DNA from: K189A clade bacterium
GTDB taxonomy: Bacteria > Pseudomonadota > Gammaproteobacteria > Pseudomonadales > Azotimanducaceae
Length of the DNA stretch: 38,411 bases
Reading direction: 5' to 3'
Assembly (NCBI GenBank): GCA_902613475.1
Contig: CACMHG010000017.1
Location: forward strand, 1 to 38,411
The notes beneath the pieces were generated by a model, which was not told the DNA's origin, ran no database searches, and saw only the letters and a list, made by a program, of their open reading frames with translations. Each line of letters begins with the position of its first letter. Positions within the stretch are counted from its first letter, which is position 1. This document shows, piece by piece, positions 1 to 8,568 of this stretch. A program made the translations under genes and the position numbers.

Positions 1-2
1 CA

Positions 3-1205
3 CTGGTTTCGCTGGGTCTATTAGCCGCCGCCTGCAGCGATACCACCTCGACAGAAGCGATGGATGCAAGCGCTGCCACCGAGCAAACCTTGATCATCGA
101 TACCCATATCGACATTCCATTTCGCCTGCATCGGGGCTATGTCGATGTGAGCAAGGCCACGGACGGCGGTGACTTCGACTACCCCCGCGCCAAGGCTGGC
201 GGCCTGAACGCGGCCTTTATGTCGATTTACATTCCTGCTGCGGTAGATGAGGCAGGCGAGAGCGTGGCGCTGGCGGATAAGCTGATTGACGATATGGAGA
301 ATCTCGCAAGCGGTCATCCGGACAAATTCGCCATTGCCACCTGCAGCGCAGATATTGAAGCTCAGGCGGCTCGGGGGGTGATCTCCATGCCCTTGGGCAT
401 GGAAAACGGTGGCCCAGTGGCGACCTCGGAAGAAGCCCTAGAGCACTTTTATCAGCGCGGCATTCGCTACATTACGCTGTCTCACAGCAAGTCTAATGCG
501 CTGTCGGATTCCTCCTACGACCTGAACGAAGCCCACGGCGGCCTGTCACCACTTGGCAAGGACATGGTAGTGCGCATGAATAACCTGGGTGTGATGGTAG
601 ATGTCTCGCATATCTCAGACGCAGCCTTCGAGCAGGTCATTGAGATCAGCCAGGTACCGGTTATTGCCTCCCACTCGTCACTGCGTCACTACACACCGGG
701 CTTTCGCCGCAACATGACCGACGACATGGTGAAAACCCTCGCAGCCGCGGGCGGTGTTATTCAAATCAACTACGGCAGTAGCTTTATCAGCGCCGAAGCG
801 CGGGAGTACGCCAACGCAGCCAGCGCCAGCATCATTGCCTACCAGCAGCAAAATAAGCTGGCCAGAGACGCACAAGAACTGCGCGACTACCGCGAGCAAT
901 ATCGCATTGATAACCCCTACCCCTTCGCCACCATGGACATGGTGCTTGACCATATTGATCGAGCCGTGGAACTGGGAGGCATTGATTCGGTGGGTATTGG
1001 CTCTGATTACGACGGCGTGGGTGATTCACTGCCCATTGGCTTGAAGGATGCCTCCACCTACGGCGATCTGATGGAAGGCCTACGCGGCCGCGGCTACAGC
1101 CAAGACGACATCAACAAGATTATGGGCGGCAACACGCTGCGGGTGTGGCGGGCGGTAGAAGCCTATGCAGAACAAATGGGTAACCCCACGGTCTGCGCGA
1201 GCTAG
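3..1205 (+). CDS. Membrane dipeptidase (peptidase M19), lipoprotein, 5' partial
   Basis: Zinc dipeptidase of the renal dipeptidase/M19 family, which hydrolyses dipeptides, including some with a D-residue at the C-terminal side. Counting from the Met at base 60, the family metal ligands are visible: H16 and D18 in DTHIDIPF, bridging E115 in GMENGG, H184 in DVSHISD, H205 in IASHSS, and the catalytic/ligand Asp in GIGSDYDG (D316). The frame stays open upstream of that Met to base 3 and reads LVSLGLLAAACSD, a signal-peptide end with a lipobox whose Cys codon is at 33-35. The real start is therefore before the window, and the product is probably a lipid-anchored envelope protein. The stop lies in a CTAG shared with the convergent CoA-transferase. 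Family assignment is very secure; the substrate is not known. Confidence 0.93.
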   Translation: MVSLGLLAAACSDTTSTEAMDASAATEQTLIIDTHIDIPFRLHRGYVDVSKATDGGDFDYPRAKAGGLNAAFMSIYIPAAVDEAGESVALADKLIDDMENLASGHPDKFAIATCSADIEAQAARGVISMPLGMENGGPVATSEEALEHFYQRGIRYITLSHSKSNALSDSSYDLNEAHGGLSPLGKDMVVRMNNLGVMVDVSHISDAAFEQVIEISQVPVIASHSSLRHYTPGFRRNMTDDMVKTLAAAGGVIQINYGSSFISAEAREYANAASASIIAYQQQNKLARDAQELRDYREQYRIDNPYPFATMDMVLDHIDRAVELGGIDSVGIGSDYDGVGDSLPIGLKDASTYGDLMEGLRGRGYSQDDINKIMGGNTLRVWRAVEAYAEQMGNPTVCAS

Positions 1206-2416
1206 GCGTCTTGCGTAGCGCTGCCGTCAACAACCACACCAGTACTAAGCAGCTCCTGAATATAGGTCTCTGCAAAGTCGAGGTCGCGCAGCACCGTCAG
1301 ACTGTCGGCGCCAATGTCGGGCGCGCGCTTAGGATGCTTCTTCGCTTCACCCACCATATTGATCGGGCTGGCTATGGTCAGATCAAAGTCGCCTTGGCTG
1401 TCGCCGGTTTCCACCACAATACCCGCGGCGCGTAGCTGCTCATCGGCAAGCACCTCGGTCATGGTTTGTACCTTGGAATAGGTAATGCCTTGAGCATCAA
1501 GTCGCTCGGCAGCTTGCTCAAAGGTTAGCTCGGCAAAGGCATCGCTGATCATCTGCTGCAGCACATCACGATTGCGCATGGCCTGCCGGATGTCAGCAAA
1601 ACGCTCGTCTTGCAGCCACTCAGGGTGACCTAGCGCTTCGCATAGCTGGGGGTACTCGCGCTGGGTATTGATCATGGTCAACACGAGAAAACTGCCGTCG
1701 CCGCAACCATAGGCCGTGCTCAGCGGATTCACCCAGCCGGTTTTCTGGCGGTGTTCTGCCAAATCATTGCCAGCAACAACCCCCTGCAGCGCCATACCGT
1801 TGGCCCATACCCCGTTGGCGGCCAGGGACGTGCTGACATGGCAGCCATCGCCGGTACGCTCACGCTTATACAAACCGCTCATAATCGCGCCGAACAAGGC
1901 GGTAGCCGTAGAGTGGTCGCCCATACCCGGAGCAGGCATCAGCGGTGTTTGGTCCGGGTCACGGACGAACTCCATCATCCCCGAACGTGCCCACCAGCCA
2001 GTGACGTCGAAGGCGCGTCGGTCGGCCTCTGGGCCTGCATCCCCATAGCCAGTAATGTGCGCAAAAATCAGTCGCGGGTTGATGGCCCGCAGGGTGGAAT
2101 AGGTCAGCTGGTAGCGTTCAAGCTGGCTGCGCATGAAGTTTGTCGTCATCACATCGGCCTTGGCGATGAGCTGATGCATAAGCGCTTGGCCAGCATCCTT
2201 GCTCAGATCCAGCGCCAAGGATTGTTTGTTTCGTGAGGTCAGCAGCCAGTGGTAGGGCACCGGATAGCGCCCCACCAAAGCGCGGTAACCGTCGCCGCCG
2301 GGCGGCTCAATCTTGATCACCTTGGCACCGAAATCCCCCAACATGGTGGCGGCTCCGGGACCGGCTAAAAACGTGGCCGCATCGACCACGACAATGTCCT
2401 CTAAAAAATGCTCCAC
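1202..2416 (-). CDS. CaiB/BaiF family CoA-transferase (class III)
   Basis: A 404-residue class III CoA-transferase that moves CoA between carboxylic acids in the cytoplasm. The N-terminal Rossmann-type region carries the typical GDFGAKVIKIEPPGGD segment (about residues 27-42). The nucleophilic Asp that forms the acyl anhydride is D167 in GMGDHST, matching Asp169 of formyl-CoA transferase. The start is GTG at 2416, preceded by a strong purine-rich ribosome site (GAGGAGGGAGCT). It lies 110 nt downstream of the CPXCG gene on the same strand and may be co-transcribed with it. Its stop overlaps that of the convergent dipeptidase by 4 nt. Its acid substrate cannot be read from sequence; a second, non-identical paralogue lies at 5052-6242. 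Confidence 0.92.
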   Translation of the reverse strand: MEHFLEDIVVVDAATFLAGPGAATMLGDFGAKVIKIEPPGGDGYRALVGRYPVPYHWLLTSRNKQSLALDLSKDAGQALMHQLIAKADVMTTNFMRSQLERYQLTYSTLRAINPRLIFAHITGYGDAGPEADRRAFDVTGWWARSGMMEFVRDPDQTPLMPAPGMGDHSTATALFGAIMSGLYKRERTGDGCHVSTSLAANGVWANGMALQGVVAGNDLAEHRQKTGWVNPLSTAYGCGDGSFLVLTMINTQREYPQLCEALGHPEWLQDERFADIRQAMRNRDVLQQMISDAFAELTFEQAAERLDAQGITYSKVQTMTEVLADEQLRAAGIVVETGDSQGDFDLTIASPINMVGEAKKHPKRAPDIGADSLTVLRDLDFAETYIQELLSTGVVVDGSATQDA

Positions 2417-2434
2417 AGCTCCCTCCTCTCTATC

Positions 2435-2506
2435 CTCTGTCTGCTACCTTTTCTCGACTGCGATCTCCCCTCAGCTGCTATCTCCTCGCTCTCAGCTCTC
2501 TGCTGG
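2435..2506. repeat. Degenerate ~18-nt pyrimidine-rich repeat
   Basis: The spacer between the CPXCG gene and the CoA-transferase reads as three to four imperfect units of about 18 nt on the plus strand, beginning near 2435, 2453, 2471 and 2489. Each has CTC or TC, then CTGC/CTGCTA-like cores and a pyrimidine tail. On the coding (minus) strand this is a purine-rich leader upstream of the GTG start. It could be simple low-complexity drift or a translation-enhancing leader. The periodicity is approximate. Confidence 0.35.
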
Positions 2507-2526
2507 CGCGAAACCTAAAGCAGCAG

Positions 2527-2724
2527 CTAACAATCATTTTCGTGCTGAGCCAGCACGAATACTTCTCCATTTGGCGCCACGGTAACGGTGAATTGAATGG
2601 GCGCACAGCACACGTAGCAATCTTCGATGTAACGCTGCTCGCTCTCGCTGACATCAACGATCAGCTCGTAACTTTCGCCGCAGTAGGGGCAATCGATAAC
2701 TTGTGAATCGGTAGCAAAACGCAT
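2527..2724 (-). CDS. CPXCG-motif cysteine-rich protein (zinc ribbon)
   Basis: A small 65-residue protein of the CPXCG-motif family common in gammaproteobacteria. It has C12-P-Y-C15-G near the N terminus and a second cysteine group, C36-x2-C39-C40, in the middle, followed by a beta-rich tail (about residues 43-58) and a terminal Cys. The two Cys pairs could bind one zinc ion. I chose the ATG at 2724 because family members begin a few residues before CPYCG; a longer reading frame to 2889 would run into the promoter and 5' end of the divergent hydrolase and looks unlike the family. The ribosome site is weak. Molecular function is unknown for the family. It is the first gene of a probable two-gene unit with the CoA-transferase downstream. 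Confidence 0.8.
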   Translation of the reverse strand: MRFATDSQVIDCPYCGESYELIVDVSESEQRYIEDCYVCCAPIQFTVTVAPNGEVFVLAQHENDC

Positions 2725-2824
2725 GCCCCAGTCTAGTACCGTTGCCCAGCAGTCTCTAGCCGGGCGGCGGGTGAAAATACCCAGGTCAGCGTGTAGGGTA
2801 TGGCGCTTTTGCCGGAGCAGTAGC

Positions 2825-3721
2825 GTGTCTGATTTACCCTTTTGGTACACCACCGCCATCGAGTACCCATCCCAGTCCGCTAACGTCACCGTCGATGGTA
2901 TCGAGATCGCCTATGAGACATGGGGCGAGGTGGGCAAGCCCGGGGTGGTACTGATTCACGGCAGCAATGCCCACTTAGAGTGGTGGCGCTTTACCGCGCC
3001 ATTGCTTGCCGACCGCTTTCGTTTAGCGGCCATCGACCTATCCGGCAACGGCAACAGCGGCTGGCGTGAACGCTACACCGGCAAGAACTTCGCCGATGAG
3101 GTGTGGGCGGTCTGTCAGGCCGCACAGCTTGGCGACAAACCCATGGTCGTAGGTCACAGCTTCGGCGGATTTGTGGCTCTGGAAGTCGGGCACTACTTTG
3201 GCCCAGAGCTTGGCGGCATCTTATTTATGGATTTCACCGTCGCGCCGCCGGAAGAATCCATGGAGTGGGGTTTGCGCGTAGAGCGCGAAGGCGTAGAGCC
3301 AGGCCGTAAGCTGCGCGTCTATGACGATTTTGAAAGCGCCCTAGCTCGCTTTCGCTTCATACCCGAGCAACCCGGAGTGCACCCTGAAGTGCTCAAGCAT
3401 CTCGGCACCTATGGCCTGAAAGAGGTGGAAAGCGGCTGGACCTGGAAATTTGACCCCGGCCTGTTTGACTACCTAGAAATGGGCACTGATCAGCACGACA
3501 AACTCATGGCCTTACCCTGCAAAACCGCCTTGATGCTTGGGGAGCAAAGCGAGGATGAAGGCGCGCTTTATGGGGAGCATATGCTCAACGTCAGCGGCGG
3601 CCTGTTGCCCAGCATTACCGTGCCGGGCACCTATCACCACCTGATGTTCGATCAGCCCATCGCTGTAGCGTCGGCGATGAAACTGCTGTTGCTAGAGTGG
3701 GTACGGCAAAACCGCCAATAG
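2825..3721 (+). CDS. Alpha/beta hydrolase
   Basis: A 298-residue alpha/beta-fold hydrolase. An oxyanion HGSN turn lies at residues 45-48, the nucleophile is Ser112 in GHSFGG, and the likely catalytic His is 271 or 272 in GTYHHL. An Asp/Glu-rich strand-loop (LMLGEQSEDEG) precedes the His at the place expected for the acid. A longer in-frame ATG exists at 2723, but I prefer GTG 2825: it has GGAG seven bases upstream, and the sequence before it is basic and unlike the family while overlapping the divergent CPXCG start. Stop TAG at 3719-3721 is five bases from the convergent transporter stop. Substrate unknown; esterases, haloperoxidase-like and C-C hydrolases share these motifs. Confidence 0.85.
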   Translation: MSDLPFWYTTAIEYPSQSANVTVDGIEIAYETWGEVGKPGVVLIHGSNAHLEWWRFTAPLLADRFRLAAIDLSGNGNSGWRERYTGKNFADEVWAVCQAAQLGDKPMVVGHSFGGFVALEVGHYFGPELGGILFMDFTVAPPEESMEWGLRVEREGVEPGRKLRVYDDFESALARFRFIPEQPGVHPEVLKHLGTYGLKEVESGWTWKFDPGLFDYLEMGTDQHDKLMALPCKTALMLGEQSEDEGALYGEHMLNVSGGLLPSITVPGTYHHLMFDQPIAVASAMKLLLLEWVRQNRQ

Positions 3722-3726
3722 CGAAG

Positions 3727-5052
3727 CTAAGCCAGCCCTGCCCGCGCCTGCAGTTCAGCTCGGATACGCCCATGAAGTTCGCTGTCCAGTCGATAAAACC
3801 GAGCCAACACCAGCGCCAAGGTCATCAGCGCCACTGGCACCAAGGTTAGCATCTGCTTAATGGCTTCCAAGGTTTCTGGGGTTTGCTCGGTATTTGCCAC
3901 ATAGCCCGCAGCGCCGAGGGCGAGGGCGACCCCTGCGCCGCCAATGGCCTTGGCGAGCTTTTGAAAGAAACTGGCCGAGGAATATACCGCGCCGTCTGCA
4001 CGCTTGCCGTGTTTCCACTGAGCGTATTCGACAGTATCGGGAATCATCGCCCAGCCCAGTACGGCCACCGGTGCGCCGCCAAGGGCAACAAGGCAGCCCC
4101 AGAAGATTGTCCAGAAATAATCATCTGCCGGGGTTAGATAAAAGCCGATACAGGCGATGATGGAAAACAGTGAGCCAAGCTGTATGGCGCCGGCCTTACC
4201 AAATCTGGCTGCGAGTGCGGGCACGGCTGGCAGCCCGATCAGCATGACGACAAGGCCTAAACCAAAGAATGTGCTGAGCAAGTCCGGGCGACCCATGTTG
4301 TACGTAAAGTAGTACACGGCAATGGTCTGGCGCACGGTAAAACTCAGCATGCCGATGGTGAAGAGAGCGATCACGATCATTAACGGGGCATTGGCGAATA
4401 CTGCCTGCAAACTGTCGCGCCACCCAAGGTGCTGTTGTGGCGGTGGTTTGATGACTTCTTCGGTTGAGAAAAAAGTGACCGTCAGCAGAAGCGAGGCGAT
4501 TACTGCGAACAACACCATCACCGCTTGGTAACCATCGGCCTCAGTCTCAAACAAGGGCACCAGCTCAGGAACTGCTACGGTTACCACCCCGGCGCCAAGA
4601 AAGGCGCAACCCATGCGCCAAGTCGATAGCTTTGTGCGCTCCTGATAGTCATCGGTTAGCGATGCAGTAAGCGCAGAGTATGGAATGGTGACCACGGTAT
4701 ACAAAATGCCGAACAGCACATAGGTTGCGTAGGCCCACAGCACCCGCTCGGTTTCATCGAAGTCCGGCACCGTAAAGGTCAGCACAGTGATCACGCCCAG
4801 CGGAAGTGCGCCCCAAAGCAGATAGGGGCGCAGGCGTCCCCAGCGGGTATTAGTGCGCTCGGCGATGGCACCCATCATCGGGTCGGTAATCGCATCCACC
4901 ACTCTAGCCACCAGCAGTACGCCCGCAGCGGCCACCGGCGAGATTTTCAGCACGTCGGTATAGAAGTAGAGCAGAAAGGTCATGGACGAAATGAAGTAGA
5001 GGTTGATCCCTAAATCGCCAATGGCATAGCCGACACTCTTCTTGCTATCCAT
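3727..5052 (-). CDS. GPH (MelB-like) family MFS symporter
   Basis: A 441-residue, about 12-helix inner-membrane transporter of the glycoside-pentoside-hexuronide:cation symporter family. The N terminus (KKSVGYAIGDLG, then a helix ending YFYTDV) and the loop with DAITDPMMG and RWGRLRPYLLWG (roughly residues 52-78) are family hallmarks. The ATG overlaps the TGA of the upstream CoA-transferase by one base (TGATG), so translation is probably coupled. It is the last gene of a three-gene minus-strand operon with an amidohydrolase and a CoA-transferase. Family members move sugars, but in lipid-degrading bacteria homologues also sit in catabolic clusters. The cargo here is likely linked to the operon substrate (inference). 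Confidence 0.9.
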   Translation of the reverse strand: MDSKKSVGYAIGDLGINLYFISSMTFLLYFYTDVLKISPVAAAGVLLVARVVDAITDPMMGAIAERTNTRWGRLRPYLLWGALPLGVITVLTFTVPDFDETERVLWAYATYVLFGILYTVVTIPYSALTASLTDDYQERTKLSTWRMGCAFLGAGVVTVAVPELVPLFETEADGYQAVMVLFAVIASLLLTVTFFSTEEVIKPPPQQHLGWRDSLQAVFANAPLMIVIALFTIGMLSFTVRQTIAVYYFTYNMGRPDLLSTFFGLGLVVMLIGLPAVPALAARFGKAGAIQLGSLFSIIACIGFYLTPADDYFWTIFWGCLVALGGAPVAVLGWAMIPDTVEYAQWKHGKRADGAVYSSASFFQKLAKAIGGAGVALALGAAGYVANTEQTPETLEAIKQMLTLVPVALMTLALVLARFYRLDSELHGRIRAELQARAGLA

Positions 5053-6242
5053 CAGCCAATGACCCCGGATTTTTGCAGGACTGCGATTTCATCCGTAGCA
5101 AAACCCAAACCAAGCAGTATGTCCTCACCATCTGCGCCGGTATCTGGTGCGGCGCGACTCAGTGACGCAGGGTGCGGGAACGACGATAAATTGATCGGGC
5201 TGCGCACTAAGTTGAGATCACCCATCTCTTCATGAGGCGCTGGCACCGCCATGCCAAGGTGCCGTACCTGCGGGTTCTCAAAGGCTTCTTTAATGGTGTT
5301 GATCGGGCCACAGGGCACACCTGCTTCGTTTAAGCGCTGCACCAGTTCAGCGACGCTGAACGTTTCGGTAATCGCGTTCATATCCGCCTTGATCTGGTCT
5401 CGATGGCGAGTGCGCGAACCGATGCTTTGATAGTCCGGGTGTTGCAGCAGCGCCGTGGCATTGAGGGCGTCGCAAAAGCGCTGCCACATCTGGCCACCAA
5501 AGGCCGCGATGTTCACATGGCCGTCCTTGGCATTGAACATGCCCATGGGCACTTGAGTGGGGTGGTCGTTGCCCTGCTGGGTCGGCTCTTCGCCGCTCAT
5601 GGTGTAACGCGCGCCCTGAAAATCGAGCTTAGACATCATGGCTTCGAGCAGTGAGGTATGGACCCATTGGCCTTCCCCAGTGCGCTCGCGATGAAGCAAG
5701 GCGAGCAAAATACCTTGGCCCAAAAACATGCCAGCGGAGGTATCAGATATGGCAATTCCCACCCGCATGGGGCCCTGACCTGGTTCGCCAGTTATCGACA
5801 TGAGGCCGCTCATCCCCTGCACAATTTGATCAACACCTGGCCGCTCGCTGTCGGGGCCGTCTTGACCGAAACCGGATATGCTCGCGTAGACCAAGCCAGG
5901 ATTGATGTCTTTGAGCGTGTTGTAATCTACGCCAAGGCGATACTTCACCGAGCTACGGAAATTCTCCACCACCACGTCTGCGTCCTTGGCCAGGCGATGA
6001 AACAGGGCCTTACCGTCGGTGTGCTTGAGGTCGATGGCCATTGAGCGCTTGTTGCGGTGCAGGTTCTGTTCATCCGGCCCGCGCCGTCCGCCGGTGACAG
6101 AGTTACCTTGGGCATCCCTACGCGGTGGCGGCTCAATCTTTATGACGTCGGCGCCCCAGTCGGCGAGCAGTCGCACCGCCATGGGCCCCGCCCGGGCGAT
6201 GGTCAAATCCAGCACTCGAATATGCTCTAGCGGTCCTTTCAT
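5052..6242 (-). CDS. CaiB/BaiF family CoA-transferase (class III), operon member
   Basis: A 396-residue class III CoA-transferase with the N-terminal LLADWGADVIKIEPP segment (residues 25-39) and catalytic Asp167 in AISDTSAG. It is clearly diverged from the 1202-2416 copy, so the two probably serve different acids. ATG 6242 follows the amidohydrolase stop by 9 nt and has no convincing Shine-Dalgarno, which suggests reinitiation after the upstream gene. Its own stop overlaps the transporter start. Context suggests that an acid released by the amidohydrolase, or taken up by the transporter, is activated to its CoA thioester by this enzyme (inference). Confidence 0.92.
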   Translation of the reverse strand: MKGPLEHIRVLDLTIARAGPMAVRLLADWGADVIKIEPPPRRDAQGNSVTGGRRGPDEQNLHRNKRSMAIDLKHTDGKALFHRLAKDADVVVENFRSSVKYRLGVDYNTLKDINPGLVYASISGFGQDGPDSERPGVDQIVQGMSGLMSITGEPGQGPMRVGIAISDTSAGMFLGQGILLALLHRERTGEGQWVHTSLLEAMMSKLDFQGARYTMSGEEPTQQGNDHPTQVPMGMFNAKDGHVNIAAFGGQMWQRFCDALNATALLQHPDYQSIGSRTRHRDQIKADMNAITETFSVAELVQRLNEAGVPCGPINTIKEAFENPQVRHLGMAVPAPHEEMGDLNLVRSPINLSSFPHPASLSRAAPDTGADGEDILLGLGFATDEIAVLQKSGVIG

Positions 6243-6251
6243 CGGGCGAGA

Positions 6252-7970
6252 CTAGTGGCTGTCAGGGGTGGTTTTACGCACCAGTCGGCCGGGCAGCGCA
6301 TCGGTAGCCTCGCCGTCAATGTAGGTGGGCTGGCCGTTAACAATGGTCATTTGATAGCCGTCGGCACGCTGCTGTAGCCGTGCACCACCCGCTGGCAGGT
6401 CGTTGACTATCTCGGGCAGCCGCACATTCAGGTTATCGAAGTCGATTATGTTCACATCGGCGCGCATACCCACTTGCAAGGTTCCCCGATCCGTCAGCTC
6501 TACTGCCCGGGCGGTATCGGCGGACTGGCACTTAATCAGCGTAGGCAGGTCGATGCCCTCGCCTCGACTGCGGTCCCGCCCCCAGTGCGTCAGCAGCGAG
6601 GTAATGAAGCTGGCGTCACAAATCGTGCCGACGTGAGCGCCGCCGTCGCCCAAGCCCATCACCGTGTCTTTGTGCAAAATCATGTCGCGACAGCAGTCGA
6701 GATTGTTCTCGGCATAGTTGGCAAACGGTGTGTAGAGCAATGCCTTACCGTGATTTTGCAGCAGCATGTCGTAGACGAGGGACCAGGGGTCTTGGCCACT
6801 CGCTATGGCTCGGGCGTGCAGTGAATCCTTAGGGTCTGGCTCGTAATTCGGTGGGTCGCTCATCAGCCAAATCTTGCGGCCTTCGTCCATCAGCCGGAAC
6901 AGGCGCATAAAACCGCGCCCGGTGGGTTCCGCCAAAATACGCGCCTTGCGCGCCGGATCAGCCAACGCCTCGATGCGCTCCGCCAGGGGCAGATGAGCAA
7001 CCTCGGTAAAGGATGGACGCGTAGTAAATGGCGATAGAGTCGTCGTCAAACCCAGTAAAATGCCAATGGGTCGGGGGGCGACTTGGCCACGCATGGCGTA
7101 GCCCGCATCACTGGCGCCTTCGATTTTGTTCAGTACTTTACGCCAGCCGTGATCGCTGATGCCTTGAGCCAGCGAAATCGACATAGGACGGCCTGCGGAA
7201 CTGACCATGGACTTAAGTAGGTCAAATTCGGTGTCAAGATCGTCGAAGTCGGAGATCATTTCCATCACACCCCGACCGGTGCTTCGCAGCGCACTGGCCA
7301 TGCCCACCAACTCATCATATTCCGCCTGCAGCGTCGGGGTTGGCTCGCCCCGAGCACTACGATGATTCAGGGTTCTTGAACTCGTAAAGCCCAGCGCCCC
7401 AGCGCGAATGGCCTGCTCAGTTAGTCGGCGCATTTCGACCACATCCTCTGCCGTCGCCGGCTCGCGATCGGCCCCGCGCTGGCCCATCACATAGACGCGG
7501 AGCGCGGCATGAGGTAGCTGAGCGCCAATATCCATATCGAATTGGCGTTTGGACAGATAATCGAGATAGTCGGGAAACGACTCCCATTCCCAGCTCAGAC
7601 CTTCACTGAGCGCGACACCGGGAATGTCTTCAACCCCTTCCATAAGTTCAATCAGTAGGTCGTGATCGGTAGGCCGCACCGGCGCAAAACCCACGCCGCA
7701 GTTGCCCATGACCACGGTAGTGACGCCGTGGTGACTCGATGGCGACATGCGATTGGACCAGGTCGCTTGGCCGTCATAGTGGGTATGAATATCCACAAAG
7801 CCTGGGGTTACCAGCGCGCCGTCGGCGCTGACTTCTTGGACGCCGCGTCCAGCCACCTTGCCGACTTCGGCAATCTTACCGTCTTTGATCGCGACGTCGG
7901 CTGTAAAGGCCGCTTCGCCGGTGCCATCGATGACGGAACCGGACCGAATCACCAGATCGTGCTGAGACAT
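6252..7970 (-). CDS. D-aminoacylase/N-acyl-D-amino-acid deacylase family amidohydrolase
   Basis: A 572-residue metal-dependent amidohydrolase of the D-aminoacylase branch, which removes acyl groups from N-acyl amino acids or related amides. Metal-binding H62-x-H64 appears in DIHTHYDG, the metal-ligand Cys91 in GNCGVGFAP, and the catalytic Asp442 in GLGDGGAHVG. The N- and C-terminal segments form the small beta-sandwich typical of the fold. The ATG at 7970 has a strong GGGGGGAG site four bases upstream; a longer in-frame reading to 8063 is unlikely. It is the first gene of the operon with the CoA-transferase and GPH symporter. The D-stereospecificity is a family label, not something visible here. 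Confidence 0.9.
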   Translation of the reverse strand: MSQHDLVIRSGSVIDGTGEAAFTADVAIKDGKIAEVGKVAGRGVQEVSADGALVTPGFVDIHTHYDGQATWSNRMSPSSHHGVTTVVMGNCGVGFAPVRPTDHDLLIELMEGVEDIPGVALSEGLSWEWESFPDYLDYLSKRQFDMDIGAQLPHAALRVYVMGQRGADREPATAEDVVEMRRLTEQAIRAGALGFTSSRTLNHRSARGEPTPTLQAEYDELVGMASALRSTGRGVMEMISDFDDLDTEFDLLKSMVSSAGRPMSISLAQGISDHGWRKVLNKIEGASDAGYAMRGQVAPRPIGILLGLTTTLSPFTTRPSFTEVAHLPLAERIEALADPARKARILAEPTGRGFMRLFRLMDEGRKIWLMSDPPNYEPDPKDSLHARAIASGQDPWSLVYDMLLQNHGKALLYTPFANYAENNLDCCRDMILHKDTVMGLGDGGAHVGTICDASFITSLLTHWGRDRSRGEGIDLPTLIKCQSADTARAVELTDRGTLQVGMRADVNIIDFDNLNVRLPEIVNDLPAGGARLQQRADGYQMTIVNGQPTYIDGEATDALPGRLVRKTTPDSH

Positions 7971-8102
7971 GCTCCCCCCTACTTTTTTGATCCTTTGCAC
8001 TGTGCTTTTTCTATCACAGAAGTCGAGGAGATAGCACGCCAAGAAAGATTCACGGCGCGGCACAGGTGAAATAGTTAGCCGTGATTTGAGCCCGTGATCG
8101 TC

Positions 8103-8120
8103 ATATGCTGTACCGCATAT
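8103..8120. promoter_or_regulatory. Candidate operator palindrome
   Basis: A perfect 6-bp inverted repeat, ATATGC and GCATAT, separated by six bases, in the spacer between the divergent amidohydrolase operon and the SRPBCC gene, 25 nt before the SRPBCC ATG. It resembles a dimeric regulator site. A run of five T follows, so an RNA hairpin is the alternative, though the stem is AT-rich and weak. Confidence 0.3.
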
Positions 8121-8145
8121 TTTTGAGCACTACTGGAGCGTCAGC

Positions 8146-8535
8146 ATGGCCATCAAAATCGAAGAAATTCTGCCCTATCCACCTGCCACCATTTGGGCAA
8201 TCGTCGGCGAACCAGATCGAGTTGATTGGGTAACGGGCGTGGAGTCTGCCGAATTCGATGGTGAGGTGCGACGCTTCAAAATGGTTGGCGCCGGGGGCTT
8301 GGCTGAACGCATCAACCAGCGCGACGAGCCACGCATGTATTTGGAGTATTCGGTGATTGAATCGACACCGCCGCTGCAATCTCATGTGGCTAGCATCACC
8401 TTGGAGGCGCATGCCGACGGCACACGCTTTATCTGGCAAACCGCTGTGGAACCCGTAGCGGTCGAGCCCTTTATCGCCAAGGGTATGAAGGGCAGTTTGG
8501 CGCAGCTCGCAGACATTCTCGCCAGCGAAAACTAA
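8146..8535 (+). CDS. SRPBCC family (START/Bet v1-like) protein
   Basis: A 129-residue single-domain protein of the SRPBCC helix-grip fold, which binds hydrophobic ligands such as lipids or polyketides in a deep cavity. It has the usual N-terminal strand followed by PPATIWAIVGEPDRVDWV, a mid-protein series of strands (including MYLEYSVIES and GTRFIWQTAVEP), and a long C-terminal helix (about residues 110-127). ATG 8146 has GGAG seven bases upstream. The next gene, a carboxylesterase, begins 33 nt downstream on the same strand with its own good ribosome site, so the two are probably one transcript. Ligand and exact role unknown. Confidence 0.8.
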   Translation: MAIKIEEILPYPPATIWAIVGEPDRVDWVTGVESAEFDGEVRRFKMVGAGGLAERINQRDEPRMYLEYSVIESTPPLQSHVASITLEAHADGTRFIWQTAVEPVAVEPFIAKGMKGSLAQLADILASEN

Positions 8536-8568
8536 GGCCTAGGAATAAAAAGCCTCTGGGGAGGAAAG

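Noticed and set aside
2723..2824. ATG-started N-terminal extension of the alpha/beta hydrolase
   Set aside because: Basic, Ser/Arg-rich, unlike the family, and overlaps the CPXCG start; GTG 2825 has a proper ribosome site.
7971..8063. 31-residue extension of the amidohydrolase
   Set aside because: The internal ATG 7970 has a very strong ribosome site and the family begins there.
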